From NCBI GenBank assembly GCA_045592125.1, contig JAZNUE010000069.1, positions 1 through 57,135 of the forward strand: DNA of 57,135 nt, in the 5' to 3' direction. Position numbers and translations under genes: made by a program. Each line of letters begins with the position of its first letter. The stretch's first letter is position 1. The notes below the pieces were generated by a model, which saw only the letters and a program-made list of their open reading frames with translations, made no database searches and was not told the origin of the DNA. Below, one piece after another: positions 35,189 through 44,138 of this stretch. The stretch comes from HGM04593 sp045592125. Lineage in GTDB: Bacteria > Bacteroidota > Bacteroidia > Bacteroidales > Bacteroidaceae.

Positions 35189-38100
35189 TTACTTTACAAG
35201 CACCTTCTGGCCCTCGGATGTAACGTATATGCCACGCACTGGCCTTTCCACAAGGTTGCCCTTGAGGTCGTAGAGCCTTGCCTGGCCCTTCTCTGTCGTA
35301 ACGCTACCGATAGATGTAGTATCGCCCTTCTGCAGTGCAATTGAAGCGGCCTCGCTCTCTGCTGTGTAATAGGCAGTATTCGCCTCTACTGTACCAGAAG
35401 ACGTAGCACGCTTGACGAATGTATCACCGCTGAGCGTATATACGTTTGAACCGCTTACGGCCTTGCTCTTTAGCACGCCAAGAAGCTGGTTGTCGCCCTT
35501 GAACGGTTCTGCTGCACCGCCTACACCAATAGCGTATGTACCGTTCTCGGCGGCAAGTATAACAGGAACGCCAGCAGCGACCACATTGCCGCCATACTCG
35601 GCAACAGGCACATACTCAACGCCATCGGCCACCACGACATTGCCTGCAACATAAGCGGCAACGCCCTGGGGCAGAGTCATAGCGAACGGCATGCAAACTG
35701 CAGCATAGCCGTCAATTGCGAGCTCAAGCTCGTCAACAGGCTCAATGTACCAAAGAGAGGCCGGAGCATTGTTCGTCCATGGCACAAGGCGCTGGTTGTC
35801 ACCGGCAAGGTGAAGGCCTGTGTTGCTGCCAGTCTTGTTCTGGCAGATAATAGAGCTCTTGCCATCGGCAGTGCTGCTGATTGTCCATTTGCCGGCAGAT
35901 GCCGTCTCTGCAAGTACGGCAGGCTGTGTCTCGTTAGCGCCAAGAGGACCAAGATAGTACTCGAAGTTGCCATTGTACAAGTAATACTCCTTGTCGTTGC
36001 CTGTGGGAACGAAAGAGAACAACTGGTTTGCATTGTCCACATTTGACTTTGCTGTAGACACGCGGCTTGCCTCAGGGTTCAGATAGAGCGTAGCGCCACT
36101 GCGCTCGGTATTGCGTATGCGGTACCACTTGCCGGCCTCGACCTCGAGTCTAGGCAGGTTGGCAATGGCAGCGTTGATTGCCTCATAGGCCTCGTATGAC
36201 GGAGCAGCCTTGTATGCCTCGATTAGCGCTCCAAGAGCGTCGACAGAGTTCTTGTCGGCAACGCCTACATAGGCAGGAGCGTCGGCGTCAAAGGCGTCGA
36301 GCTTTGAATCGAGACCGGCAGCCACAATGGCTGTCCTGTCAACATCGGCGTCATATACATATGCGCTGTCGGTGAGGTACTCTACACTGTAGTTCTTGTA
36401 GACGATTGTGTAGCCGCCGTTACCGCCATAGGTATCCTCCTCGTAGATGAAACCGATGTTGTTGTCCTTCTGCAGGCACATTGTAGAGTATGCACCAGAG
36501 AGGTAACTTGCCTGGTGACGACCGTCCCAGTCGGCTGCGATTGCCTGTGGGGTAACAAAGTCGGCAAGTGTCTCAAGTTCCTTGTAATATATACCTACAT
36601 TGGCACGACCTGAACCGAGAGGCACTGACTGGAATGCAAGGTAAACCTTCTTGTCATCGGCTGTGCGCTTTGCAGGAACAAAGAGGATTTCGCCGTTGGT
36701 TGAGTTGTTCACGGCTATTGTACCGTTGTTGCTGGCATTTGAGTACTGTGCTGTACCCCAAGAGCCCTCGGCCTTCTTGCTGTCGGTATATGAGAAGATG
36801 TTGTAAATGCGACCGCCTTGTGTACGTGAACTGATGATTACAGAACCGTCGGGGAGTTCCTCAGCCTTTGGCTCGTCGCCACCGCTGGGGATTGGAGATA
36901 CCTCGCCACCGCCAAGCACAGTCCAACTGTCGCCGAAGTTGTCGCTGTAGAGAACGAAGTTCACGTGTGTACCGTTCACGTTCTTCACAAGCACTGCGCA
37001 GTAGATACGGTAGTAGTCACCTACCTTAATATACTGGCTCTGTGAAATCTTACCTGAGCCCACGAACATTGCGCGCACGGGGCCGTGTTGTGTATTGTCG
37101 AACTGAGCATAGATGTGCTCCGAACGGTCTTCGGGTACACTCCATGTCTCGCCGTTGTCCTCGCTGTAGAAGTGGGCGATACCCTGGTGGTTGTTGCGCT
37201 GGCCGTTGGGAAACGAAACGTTACCCGAGCATGTTATCAACAGCACACGGTTGCTCTCGCGGTCGGCAACGATAGCCGGGTCGCCGAAACCTACATACAT
37301 ATCATTGTTCGATGGGTCGACACCTGCAGCACCCTTACCTTGGATAACATCGAAGATGTCGCCCCAGGTTGCGCCGTTGTCCTTGCTTATGCGGGCACGG
37401 ATGTCAATGCGGCCGTTGGTAGCCATACCTATGTCGGCGCGGCTGTGACGGTAGTCGGCCACTGCAATGATATTACCGTTGCTTGCTGTAGCGATTGCAG
37501 GAATACGGTAAGGGATTGTAGCAGGAGTGGTTGTGAACACATCGACCGACGGTTCGGGAACACGGATATCAAGCCCCAAGTGAACAACGAAGCTTGAGAA
37601 TGTTATACCCTTGTTGGCACCTGCCTGTGTGAATGATACAGTGCGCGCAGGTTCGGCAACCTCTACACTCAAATGCTGAGCCTCGGCCGAAGAGGTATAT
37701 GTTCCGCCCTCGACTGTGAGGGTGAGGGTGTAACTGCCATCGTTGTTTGTGTTTACATAGTCAAAACTGTAGCCCTTGACAACAAGGCCCTCGGGAGCAG
37801 TAATGGTGTATGTAGAGGAACCTGACAGGCCTGAATAACCGGCGATGTAGTCGCCCGATGTTGTCATGTTGTTGGCGTTGGTTGAAAGAGAGAAACCTGC
37901 AAGCTCACTGCTCTCCCACTTTGAGTGCCATGTGCCGTTTGCGTTGCTGGCAGTAAAACTACCTTTGGAAACAAGGACCTCAACAGAGGTTTCGGCAGCA
38001 GTGAAAACAATTGTTGAACCGGCGTCGGCACCCTCGGCCCAGAATGCAAGTTTGCCTATGCCGCCAAAATTGTTCACAGCATAGTTCGTTCCGTGAATTC

Positions 38101-38554
38101 TCATGAAATAACCGGCAACATCGGCAATCTTATCGGATGTCGCAAAATCCCAACGGCCGACATAACCCTCAGGCAAGTTAGCAGCGTCCTGCATTGTGGG
38201 ATAGGTTGAGCCACCTGTACCGCCATAGCCCGAAATGGTGCTCATTTCGGTCTTTGAAGCAAGCACCTTGGTTGGACCGGCCTGCTTGTTGTACACGGCA
38301 TAGCCGTCGGTTGCATTACCAACGAAGCACCATAGTTCGTCATCGGTTCCTTTGGATATTGATGAACCCAGCGTTATGAACTCGGCACCATCGTTGTCCT
38401 TGATAAGTTTTGCGCCCTCGCCAATACCCATAGTGTACCAGGTTGTACCCTCGGCAAACTCGCCATTCTCAATGGTGGTCACCTTGAAAGGCACCTGCGC
38501 CCACACACTTGCCACAGCAAAGAGCGAAAGCAAAAATGTAGTAAATTTCTTCAT
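35189..38554 (-). CDS. Secreted multidomain exo-sialidase (GH33-like)
   Basis: Removes terminal sialic acid from host glycans at the cell surface or outside. The signal peptide is MKKFTTFLLSLFAVASVWAQ. About 320 N-terminal residues are beta-rich accessory modules (WYTMGIGEGAKLIKDNDGAEF-like and a sandwich at 190-320). The six-bladed propeller (about 335-735) has the YRIPAI motif, DYRHSRADIG, three Asp boxes (SKDNGATW, SEDNGETW, SDNFGDSW) and the SYLSGAYSTM segment expected to hold the Tyr nucleophile. A ricin-like or lectin-like part follows (about 800-920), and the C terminus (ARLYDLKGNLVERPVRGIYV...KVLVK) is a T9SS-type sorting domain. Confidence 0.9.
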   Translation of the reverse strand: MKKFTTFLLSLFAVASVWAQVPFKVTTIENGEFAEGTTWYTMGIGEGAKLIKDNDGAEFITLGSSISKGTDDELWCFVGNATDGYAVYNKQAGPTKVLASKTEMSTISGYGGTGGSTYPTMQDAANLPEGYVGRWDFATSDKIADVAGYFMRIHGTNYAVNNFGGIGKLAFWAEGADAGSTIVFTAAETSVEVLVSKGSFTASNANGTWHSKWESSELAGFSLSTNANNMTTSGDYIAGYSGLSGSSTYTITAPEGLVVKGYSFDYVNTNNDGSYTLTLTVEGGTYTSSAEAQHLSVEVAEPARTVSFTQAGANKGITFSSFVVHLGLDIRVPEPSVDVFTTTPATIPYRIPAIATASNGNIIAVADYRHSRADIGMATNGRIDIRARISKDNGATWGDIFDVIQGKGAAGVDPSNNDMYVGFGDPAIVADRESNRVLLITCSGNVSFPNGQRNNHQGIAHFYSEDNGETWSVPEDRSEHIYAQFDNTQHGPVRAMFVGSGKISQSQYIKVGDYYRIYCAVLVKNVNGTHVNFVLYSDNFGDSWTVLGGGEVSPIPSGGDEPKAEELPDGSVIISSRTQGGRIYNIFSYTDSKKAEGSWGTAQYSNASNNGTIAVNNSTNGEILFVPAKRTADDKKVYLAFQSVPLGSGRANVGIYYKELETLADFVTPQAIAADWDGRHQASYLSGAYSTMCLQKDNNIGFIYEEDTYGGNGGYTIVYKNYSVEYLTDSAYVYDADVDRTAIVAAGLDSKLDAFDADAPAYVGVADKNSVDALGALIEAYKAAPSYEAYEAINAAIANLPRLEVEAGKWYRIRNTERSGATLYLNPEASRVSTAKSNVDNANQLFSFVPTGNDKEYYLYNGNFEYYLGPLGANETQPAVLAETASAGKWTISSTADGKSSIICQNKTGSNTGLHLAGDNQRLVPWTNNAPASLWYIEPVDELELAIDGYAAVCMPFAMTLPQGVAAYVAGNVVVADGVEYVPVAEYGGNVVAAGVPVILAAENGTYAIGVGGAAEPFKGDNQLLGVLKSKAVSGSNVYTLSGDTFVKRATSSGTVEANTAYYTAESEAASIALQKGDTTSIGSVTTEKGQARLYDLKGNLVERPVRGIYVTSEGQKVLVK

Positions 38555-38606
38555 AAAATGTAATAGTTAAAAGTTAGTATTCTTCCTATATTGATCAAAA
38601 CGTTTC

Positions 38607-38614
38607 AAAAATAT
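38607..38614 (-). promoter_or_regulatory. Possible -7 box of the sialidase gene
   Basis: TATTTTTG on the minus strand, 53 nt before the ATG, fits TAnnTTTG; no clean TTG at the -33 distance. Confidence 0.4.
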
Positions 38615-38704
38615 AACTTTTTTGTTTAACTATTACTATAATTATATAAAAAAAGAGTTAAGGCAAGCAAAGAGAGATGACAATAGGGGCAAGAGCACCG
38701 TTGC

Positions 38705-38744
38705 TCGCCAGTATACAAAAAAGGCTTTAACTCCCTCTGGAATC
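38705..38744 (-). other. Degenerate tracrRNA 3'-end look-alike
   Basis: On the minus strand this reads ATTCCAGAGGGAGTTAAA then GCCTTTTTTGTATACTGGCG. The true tracrRNA end reads ATTCAAGGTGGGGCGTAAA, then GCCTTTTTTGTATGCTGGCG. The match extends past the terminator, which points to a duplicated and decayed copy, about 380 bp downstream in the tracrRNA direction. Confidence 0.45.
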
Positions 38745-38759
38745 TTATGCCTAGACATA

Positions 38760-39056
38760 CCTGTCATGTTGAGCGAAGCGAACCAACGGTCGAAGCCCGA
38801 GGCATTAAACCGAAGGGACTGAAGTCAAACATCTGCCAATTTTCCAGGATGACAAGTCCACACCATAAACATACCTGTCATGTTGAGCAAAGCGAAGAAA
38901 ACCTCAGTCAATGCACCTTAGCTTGAGCTCCTTGGCTTCAACCGCTTTAGTATGAGATCCTTCGCTACGCTCCAGGATGACAAGTACGCCTAAGCACACC
39001 TGTCATTTTTAGCGAAGCGAAAAATCTTAGCCTTCGCTCCAGGATGACAAGTCCAC
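38760..39056. repeat. Three consecutive R1 palindromic repeats
   Basis: Three units each run from CCTGTCAT...AGCGAAGCG to CCAGGATGACAAG (about 38760-38854, 38873-38970 and 38999-39053). The middle one has the most complete arms (ATCCTTCGCTACGCTCCAGG). No gene lies between the sialidase start (38554) and the tracrRNA (39095). Confidence 0.75.
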
Positions 39057-39094
39057 GGAAAGAACCAACGCGACCCGTAGTCCCGCCAGCATAC

Positions 39095-39124
39095 AAAAAA
39101 GGCGAGGCATTTACGCCCCACCTT
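39095..39124 (-). terminator. tracrRNA terminator
   Basis: On the minus strand AGGTGGGGC pairs with GCCTCGCCT around GTAAAT (two non-canonical pairs) and TTTTTT follows. Confidence 0.85.
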
Positions 39125-39175
39125 GAATGTTTTCACAACGGAATAATCCTTATTGTGATTTGCTTTTAAATTTGT
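39095..39175 (-). ncRNA. tracrRNA of the type II-C CRISPR system
   Basis: The RNA, about 80 nt, is transcribed opposite to cas9. The anti-repeat (plus-strand 39153-39175) is 23 nt of perfect complementarity to the first bases of the crRNA repeat (TTGTGATTTGCTTTTAAATTTGT on the plus strand, split here as TTGTGATTTGC + TTTTAAATTTGT). It is followed by AATAAGGATTATTCCGTTGTG, a nexus-like hairpin region, and ends in a 9-bp stem with loop GTAAAT and a T6 tail (39095-39124). A promoter at 39180-39210 places the start at about 39175, exactly at the anti-repeat. It loads crRNA onto Cas9 and recruits RNase III. Confidence 0.92.
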
Positions 39176-39179
39176 GCTA

Positions 39180-39210
39180 CAAATGTATCACACAATTCGG
39201 TATATTCCAA
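39180..39210 (-). promoter_or_regulatory. tracrRNA promoter
   Basis: On the minus strand TTG (39208-39210) and TACATTTG (39180-39187) are 20 nt apart, a consensus Bacteroidota promoter. It predicts a start about 5 nt after the -7 box, at the first anti-repeat base. Confidence 0.85.
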
Positions 39211-39224
39211 ATTTATATTTAGTT

Positions 39225-39256
39225 TTGTGATATTTTCTAGAAAACTTTTAAATTTG
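39225..39256 (+). promoter_or_regulatory. cas9 promoter containing an interrupted repeat copy
   Basis: TTG (39225-39227), 21 nt, TAAATTTG (39249-39256): the start would fall at 39262-39264, at the ATG itself, so the cas9 mRNA is probably leaderless. The region TTGTGAT...CTTTTAAATTTGT matches the CRISPR repeat 5' half (7 + 13 identical bases) with about 10 extra bases in between. Confidence 0.75.
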
Positions 39257-39263
39257 TCCATAC

Positions 39264-42200
39264 ATGAAACGTATATTAGGCTTAGACCTGGGCTCATCAA
39301 GCATTGGATGGGCCATTATCGAAGAGCACAGTAAAGAGGTGCTCATAGAAGGCAATACATCCGAGAAAGACAGGATTGTAGCCGTGGGCACCCGCATTAT
39401 CCCATTAGGCACTGATGAAAGCACTCAATTCTCAAAAGGGCAGGCACTGACAAAGAATGCCGACAGGACCAAGAGCAGGACACAGCGCAAGGGATATGAC
39501 AGATACCAGTTGCGCAGGGCATTACTCATAGAGAAACTCAAGCAGCTTGGAATGTACGACGAAGCGCCGCTAGCACTCAGCAAGCTTGAGCTCTGGGGCA
39601 AACGCGCTAGTGCCGTAAATGAGCAGATATCCTTGCTAGAGCTAGGCCGTGTCCTATGCCATATAAACCAGAAGAGAGGCTATCGTACAATAAAATCGGA
39701 TTATGGCGACAAGAAACAAGGCGCATACGTTTCACAAGTGCTAGAGCACCACAACGAAATTTGCGCACTGGGACTGACTGTAGGGCAGTTCCTCTACCGG
39801 CACTTGGCCAGCGACAGTACATTCAGGTGCAAAGAACGCATTTTCCCGCGTATCGCATACGTTGAAGAATACGATGCTATAATGGCATGCCAGAAACAAT
39901 TCTACCCTGGAGTACTGACCGATGAGGTCATTTCACACATTCGCGACTACATTATCTTCCACCAGCGCCCGCTGAAATCGTGCAAGCACCTCGTCGCAAG
40001 ATGTACCTTGGAAAGACATATTGTTACGGACAAGGACGGAAAAGCCAGGGACTACAGTCCAAGAGTCGCTCCCCGCACCTCTCCCCTATTCCAGGTCTGC
40101 AAGATATGGGAGAGCATTAACAACATCAACATCCAGAACAAGGTAAACGGTTCCCTATATATAACACTTGAGCAGAAACAGGCAATCTTCGAGTTCATGA
40201 ATACTCATGAAAAACTCAAGGCCAGTGACCTGAAATCGCTGCTAGGCCTCAAGTCGAAAGAGTGGCAGGTTGCAAAGGCGGTTGGAAGCGCTGGCCTGCA
40301 GGGCAACACAACATATTGTGCAATAAGTAAAGCGCTTGAGAACTACAGCGGACGCGACAGCCTGCTGGAATTCAGGCTGGAGACCAACGAGCGCGAGACC
40401 GTCGACACCGTAACAGGCGAGATACTATCAGCAAGGGTTGTCGCCCCGTCATTCGAGGAACAGCCGCTGTACAGGCTGTGGCATGCGCTCTACTCAATAT
40501 CAAGCATTGACGAGCTAAGGGTGGTACTCATGGAGAAATTCGGGATAACCGATGAGCACATTATCGGGAACCTGTGCCAGATTGACTTTGTAAAAGCCGG
40601 ATACGGCAACAAGTCGTCGCGGGCAATGCGCAAGGTTTTGCCATACCTTCAGGACGGCATGCAATACCACGAGGCAAGGCTCATGGCCGGTTACAGCGAT
40701 ACAGCCATGACTAAAGAGCAGAACGAAGCACGCGAGCTGGCAGAAAGACTGCTGCCTATTCAGAAAGGAGAGCTGCGCCAGCCCGTTGTGGAGAAAATAC
40801 TGAACCAGCTCGTAAACCTTGTCAATGCCTTGATGGAAGAATACGGACGCTTTGACGAGATACGCATTGAGCTCGCGCGTGAGCTGAAGCAGAGCAGGGA
40901 GGAACGCGAGTCTGCCACAAAGTCAATAGCAAAGAACCAGAAAGAGAACGAGGAAATAGCCCGGCGGATACAAGAGGAATACGGGCTAGTGCCGACACGT
41001 TCACGCATACAGAAGTACAGGATGTGGGAAGAGAGCGAGCACATTTGCATGTACTGTGGGAAACCGGTAGGCGCAAAAGAGTTCTTGCTTGGTTCAGGCG
41101 CAGAAGTAGAGCACATAATTCCCCGCTCGGTCCTGTTCGATGACAGTTTCTCAAACAAAGTATGCGCCTGCAGCAAATGCAATAAAGAGAAGAACAACCG
41201 CACAGCATACGACTACATGAGCAGCAAGAGCGAGGGTGATTTCCAGGCATACACCGAGAGAGTAAACAGCCTGTTCGAACAGAAAAGAATCTCTTCGGGC
41301 AAGCGCAATAAGCTTCTCATGCCTGCTACAGAGCTGCCCACCGACTTCATTGAGCGCCAGCTCCGTGAAAGCCAGTATATTGCAAAGAAAGCAAAGGAAA
41401 TGCTGCAGGCCATCTGCTATAACGTGTATTCAACAAGCGGCAGCATAACCGATTTCATCCGCCATCTTTGGGGCTGGGACGACGTCCTGCACATGCTCAG
41501 TTTCAGGCGCTACCAGAATGCAGGCCTGACAGAAATGGTAGAGAGGGAAGTAGACGGCAAGAAAGTGGAGACAGAAAGGATTTCAGGATGGAGCAAGCGC
41601 ATGGACCACCGTCACCATGCTGTTGACGCACTGGCCATTGCATGCACAAAGCAAGGATATATACAGCGCATAAACCAGCTTAACTCACTGAAAGAAGTAT
41701 CCTTTTCATCGTTCACCGACAGCACGCAGGACTCTGCAACACGCCAGCGCTTTACACGCCTTGAACGGTACATAAGAATGCAGCCGCACTTCTCTATTGA
41801 GGAAGTAAGGCAGGCCATCGAAGGCATTGCTGTTTCATTCAAGAGCGGAAAGCGCGCGGCAAGCAAAGGAAAGCGCTACATACAAAAGGGACGCAAACGC
41901 ATTTGTGTTCAGGATAACATTATCATACCGCGCGGTGCATTAAGCGAAGAAAGCGTCTACGGACGTATCCAAAGCAGCGAGACAGGCAAGCACGAGTATG
42001 TCATTAAGTACAAGATTGGTTCTATTAGGTCAGAAGACGTAAACTATGTCATAGACAAGCGTATTCGCGAGATACTGCGCAACAGGTTTGAGCAGTTTGG
42101 CGGCAAGCCCGAAAAGGCATTTGCCGAACCAGTGCTAGACCACCAAGGAAGAGAGATACGCAGCGTAAGGTGCTATACAGGATTAAGCGCAACCGTCCCC

Positions 42201-42761
42201 TTACGATATAACGCTGATGGGCAGCCCATAGCATTTGTCAAGCCGGCAAACAACCACCATGTTGCCATATACGAAGACGAAAGCGGCAACCTGCAGGAGC
42301 ACATTGTTACCTTCTGGCATGCAGTTGAGCGCAAGAAACACGGGGTGCCAGTTGTAATAACCGACCCGGCCGAGATTTGGGAAAACATAACTGACAGCAT
42401 GCAAGAATCGTTCCTGAGGCAACTGCCGCCATCGGCAAGCTGGAAGTTCAGGTTCTCTATGCAGCAGAACGAAATGTTCATCCTTGGCATGGAAGAGGAA
42501 CTATACAACGACGCAATGAGGAACCGCGACTACGCAGCACTCAGCAAACATCTGTACAGGGTACAAAAGATTGCAGAAACCTATTACGTATTCAGGCATC
42601 ATCTGGAAACCACAGTTGATGACAAATACAATGGGGTAAAGAAAGAATCCTTATCTATTCAGATGGGGAAAATGGTTAGAATTACAAGTATGAAATCACT
42701 ATTGGGCAACAACCCCCACAAAGTGCATGTAACCCTTACAGGCAAAATAAGAGAGATATGA
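39264..42761 (+). CDS. cas9: CRISPR-associated endonuclease Cas9 (type II-C)
   Basis: RNA-guided nuclease that cuts invading DNA with RuvC and HNH domains. RuvC-I begins at the N terminus with Asp8 (ILGLDLGSSSIGWAI). An arginine-rich bridge helix follows (about 64-92, RTKSRTQRKGYDRYQLRR), then the REC lobe to about 520. RuvC-II has Glu536 (IRIELARELKQ). HNH has His617 (EVEHIIPRS) flanked by two CxxC pairs (CMYC, CSKC) that should bind zinc. RuvC-III has His785 and Asp788 (HHAVDALAIA). The last 375 residues form the wedge and PAM-interacting part. All catalytic residues are present. At 1165 aa it is compact beside the roughly 1400-aa Cas9 of Bacteroides. Its stop overlaps cas1 by 4 bp; no csn2 or cas4. 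Confidence 0.97.
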   Translation: MKRILGLDLGSSSIGWAIIEEHSKEVLIEGNTSEKDRIVAVGTRIIPLGTDESTQFSKGQALTKNADRTKSRTQRKGYDRYQLRRALLIEKLKQLGMYDEAPLALSKLELWGKRASAVNEQISLLELGRVLCHINQKRGYRTIKSDYGDKKQGAYVSQVLEHHNEICALGLTVGQFLYRHLASDSTFRCKERIFPRIAYVEEYDAIMACQKQFYPGVLTDEVISHIRDYIIFHQRPLKSCKHLVARCTLERHIVTDKDGKARDYSPRVAPRTSPLFQVCKIWESINNINIQNKVNGSLYITLEQKQAIFEFMNTHEKLKASDLKSLLGLKSKEWQVAKAVGSAGLQGNTTYCAISKALENYSGRDSLLEFRLETNERETVDTVTGEILSARVVAPSFEEQPLYRLWHALYSISSIDELRVVLMEKFGITDEHIIGNLCQIDFVKAGYGNKSSRAMRKVLPYLQDGMQYHEARLMAGYSDTAMTKEQNEARELAERLLPIQKGELRQPVVEKILNQLVNLVNALMEEYGRFDEIRIELARELKQSREERESATKSIAKNQKENEEIARRIQEEYGLVPTRSRIQKYRMWEESEHICMYCGKPVGAKEFLLGSGAEVEHIIPRSVLFDDSFSNKVCACSKCNKEKNNRTAYDYMSSKSEGDFQAYTERVNSLFEQKRISSGKRNKLLMPATELPTDFIERQLRESQYIAKKAKEMLQAICYNVYSTSGSITDFIRHLWGWDDVLHMLSFRRYQNAGLTEMVEREVDGKKVETERISGWSKRMDHRHHAVDALAIACTKQGYIQRINQLNSLKEVSFSSFTDSTQDSATRQRFTRLERYIRMQPHFSIEEVRQAIEGIAVSFKSGKRAASKGKRYIQKGRKRICVQDNIIIPRGALSEESVYGRIQSSETGKHEYVIKYKIGSIRSEDVNYVIDKRIREILRNRFEQFGGKPEKAFAEPVLDHQGREIRSVRCYTGLSATVPLRYNADGQPIAFVKPANNHHVAIYEDESGNLQEHIVTFWHAVERKKHGVPVVITDPAEIWENITDSMQESFLRQLPPSASWKFRFSMQQNEMFILGMEEELYNDAMRNRDYAALSKHLYRVQKIAETYYVFRHHLETTVDDKYNGVKKESLSIQMGKMVRITSMKSLLGNNPHKVHVTLTGKIREI

Positions 42762-43693
42762 TAAAACGCACATTATATTTTGGCAATCCCGCTTACCTTA
42801 GTGTCAAGTACGCCCAACTGGAAATACGTTTGCCCGAAGTTGAAAAGAACACGACATTGCCCGAAAGCTTCAAGTCGTCGGCAGTAAAGCAGATTCCAAT
42901 TGAGGATATTGGCGTTGTTGTGCTCGACAACAGGCAAATAACAATAACACAAGGTGCATTAGGCGCTTTGCTGGATAATAATGTAGCCGTAATATCATGC
43001 GATGAGCACCGCATGCCATCGGGCCTTATGCTGCCACTTGCATGCAACACCACCCAGAGCGAAAGGTTCCGGCACCAGATTGAAGCCTCCCTGCCACTCA
43101 AAAAGCAGTTATGGCAACAGACCATCCAGGCAAAAGTTGAAAACCAGGCGGCAGCGCTCAAGCAAATACGGGGAACCGATTGCGGAAACATGAAAGCATG
43201 GGCAAGACAGGTAAAAAGCGGTGACAGCGACAATATGGAAGGCCGTGCAGCGGCCTACTACTGGCAGAGCCTTTTTGGGCACATCAAGGGATTCAACCGG
43301 GACAGAGAGGGCATTCCGCCCAACAACCTGCTAAACTACGGATACTCCATCCTGCGGGCCGTTGTAGCACGTTCACTGGTTGGCAGCGGAATGCTCCCCA
43401 CCTTGGGGATTCACCACCATAACAGATACAACGCCTATTGCCTTGCCGATGACATAATGGAGCCCTACAGGCCCTACGTTGATGTACTGGTTGCAGAGAT
43501 TGCCGATAGCGGTGCAGATATCTCAACAGTTACAACTGAAATAAAGAGCAAGCTACTCTCAATTCCAGTACTTGATGTTGTAATAAACGGACGCCGAAGT
43601 CCTTTAATGATTGGAGTAGGAATGACAACCGCCTCACTCCACAAGTGCTACAATGGAGAAATACGCAAGATTATATATCCTGTTATGGAATGA
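42758..43693 (+). CDS. cas1: CRISPR-associated endonuclease/integrase Cas1
   Basis: Integrase subunit that, with Cas2, inserts new spacers into the array. The 311-aa length and sequence fit the type II Cas1 group: IKRTLYFGNPAYLSVKYAQL opening, the middle block AAAYYWQSLFGHIKGFNRDREG, NNLLNYGYSILRAVVARSLVGSGMLPTLGIHHHNRYNAYCLADDIMEPYRP holding the metal-binding Glu/His/Asp region. It overlaps the cas9 stop and the cas2 start by 4 bp each (ATGA), a tight cas9-cas1-cas2 operon typical of II-C. Adaptation genes look intact although the array has a single spacer. Confidence 0.96.
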   Translation: MIKRTLYFGNPAYLSVKYAQLEIRLPEVEKNTTLPESFKSSAVKQIPIEDIGVVVLDNRQITITQGALGALLDNNVAVISCDEHRMPSGLMLPLACNTTQSERFRHQIEASLPLKKQLWQQTIQAKVENQAAALKQIRGTDCGNMKAWARQVKSGDSDNMEGRAAAYYWQSLFGHIKGFNRDREGIPPNNLLNYGYSILRAVVARSLVGSGMLPTLGIHHHNRYNAYCLADDIMEPYRPYVDVLVAEIADSGADISTVTTEIKSKLLSIPVLDVVINGRRSPLMIGVGMTTASLHKCYNGEIRKIIYPVME

Positions 43694-44025
43694 TTGAGCG
43701 ATTCAGTGAATACCAGATAATGTGGATTTTCGTCTTTTTCGATTTGCCAACCGAAACTAAGAGCGAACGCAAAAGATATGCCGAATTCAGGAAGCAGCTT
43801 TTGCGCGACGGATTCACTATGTTCCAGTTCTCAATATACCTGCGGCACTGCCCTAGCAGAGAAAATGCAGATGTACACATAAAACGGGTAAAGAAATGGC
43901 TGCCTAAAGAAGGTTATGTAGGAATCCTGACCATAACAGACAAGCAGTTCAGCCAAATGGAACTATTCCGTGGTTGCCAACACATAAAAAAGGAACTGGA
44001 GCCCATGCAATTGGAACTTTTCTAA
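43690..44025 (+). CDS. cas2: CRISPR-associated endoribonuclease Cas2
   Basis: Structural partner of Cas1 in spacer acquisition. I place the start at 43690 (MIERFSEYQIMWIFVFFDLP), where ATGA overlaps the cas1 stop; a longer form from 43645 would overlap cas1 by 49 bp. The 111-aa protein has the ferredoxin-like first strand with the conserved Asp (FVFFDLPT) and the MFQFSIYLRHCPSRENADVHI block. A hairpin terminator follows 7 bp after the stop. Intact. Confidence 0.95.
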   Translation: MIERFSEYQIMWIFVFFDLPTETKSERKRYAEFRKQLLRDGFTMFQFSIYLRHCPSRENADVHIKRVKKWLPKEGYVGILTITDKQFSQMELFRGCQHIKKELEPMQLELF

Positions 44026-44032
44026 AAACAGA

Positions 44033-44066
44033 AAAAGGATTTGCGCCTTGCGGTACAAATCCTTTT
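44033..44066. terminator. Bidirectional terminator between cas2 and the CRISPR array
   Basis: AAAAGGATTTG (44033-44043) pairs with CAAATCCTTTT (44056-44066). On the minus strand it is followed by TTTTTC, so it can end transcripts coming through the array from the mutS2 side as well as the cas operon. Confidence 0.8.
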
Positions 44067-44138
44067 ACAATACACCTTGTTTTTTATTTTCTAAAAAGCG
44101 TCATAAATACCTGAATAGCAACAATTTACATACATCGT

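Noticed and set aside
38622..38822. 66-codon open frame upstream of the tracrRNA
   Set aside because: It runs into an R1 repeat and shows no conserved features or initiation context.
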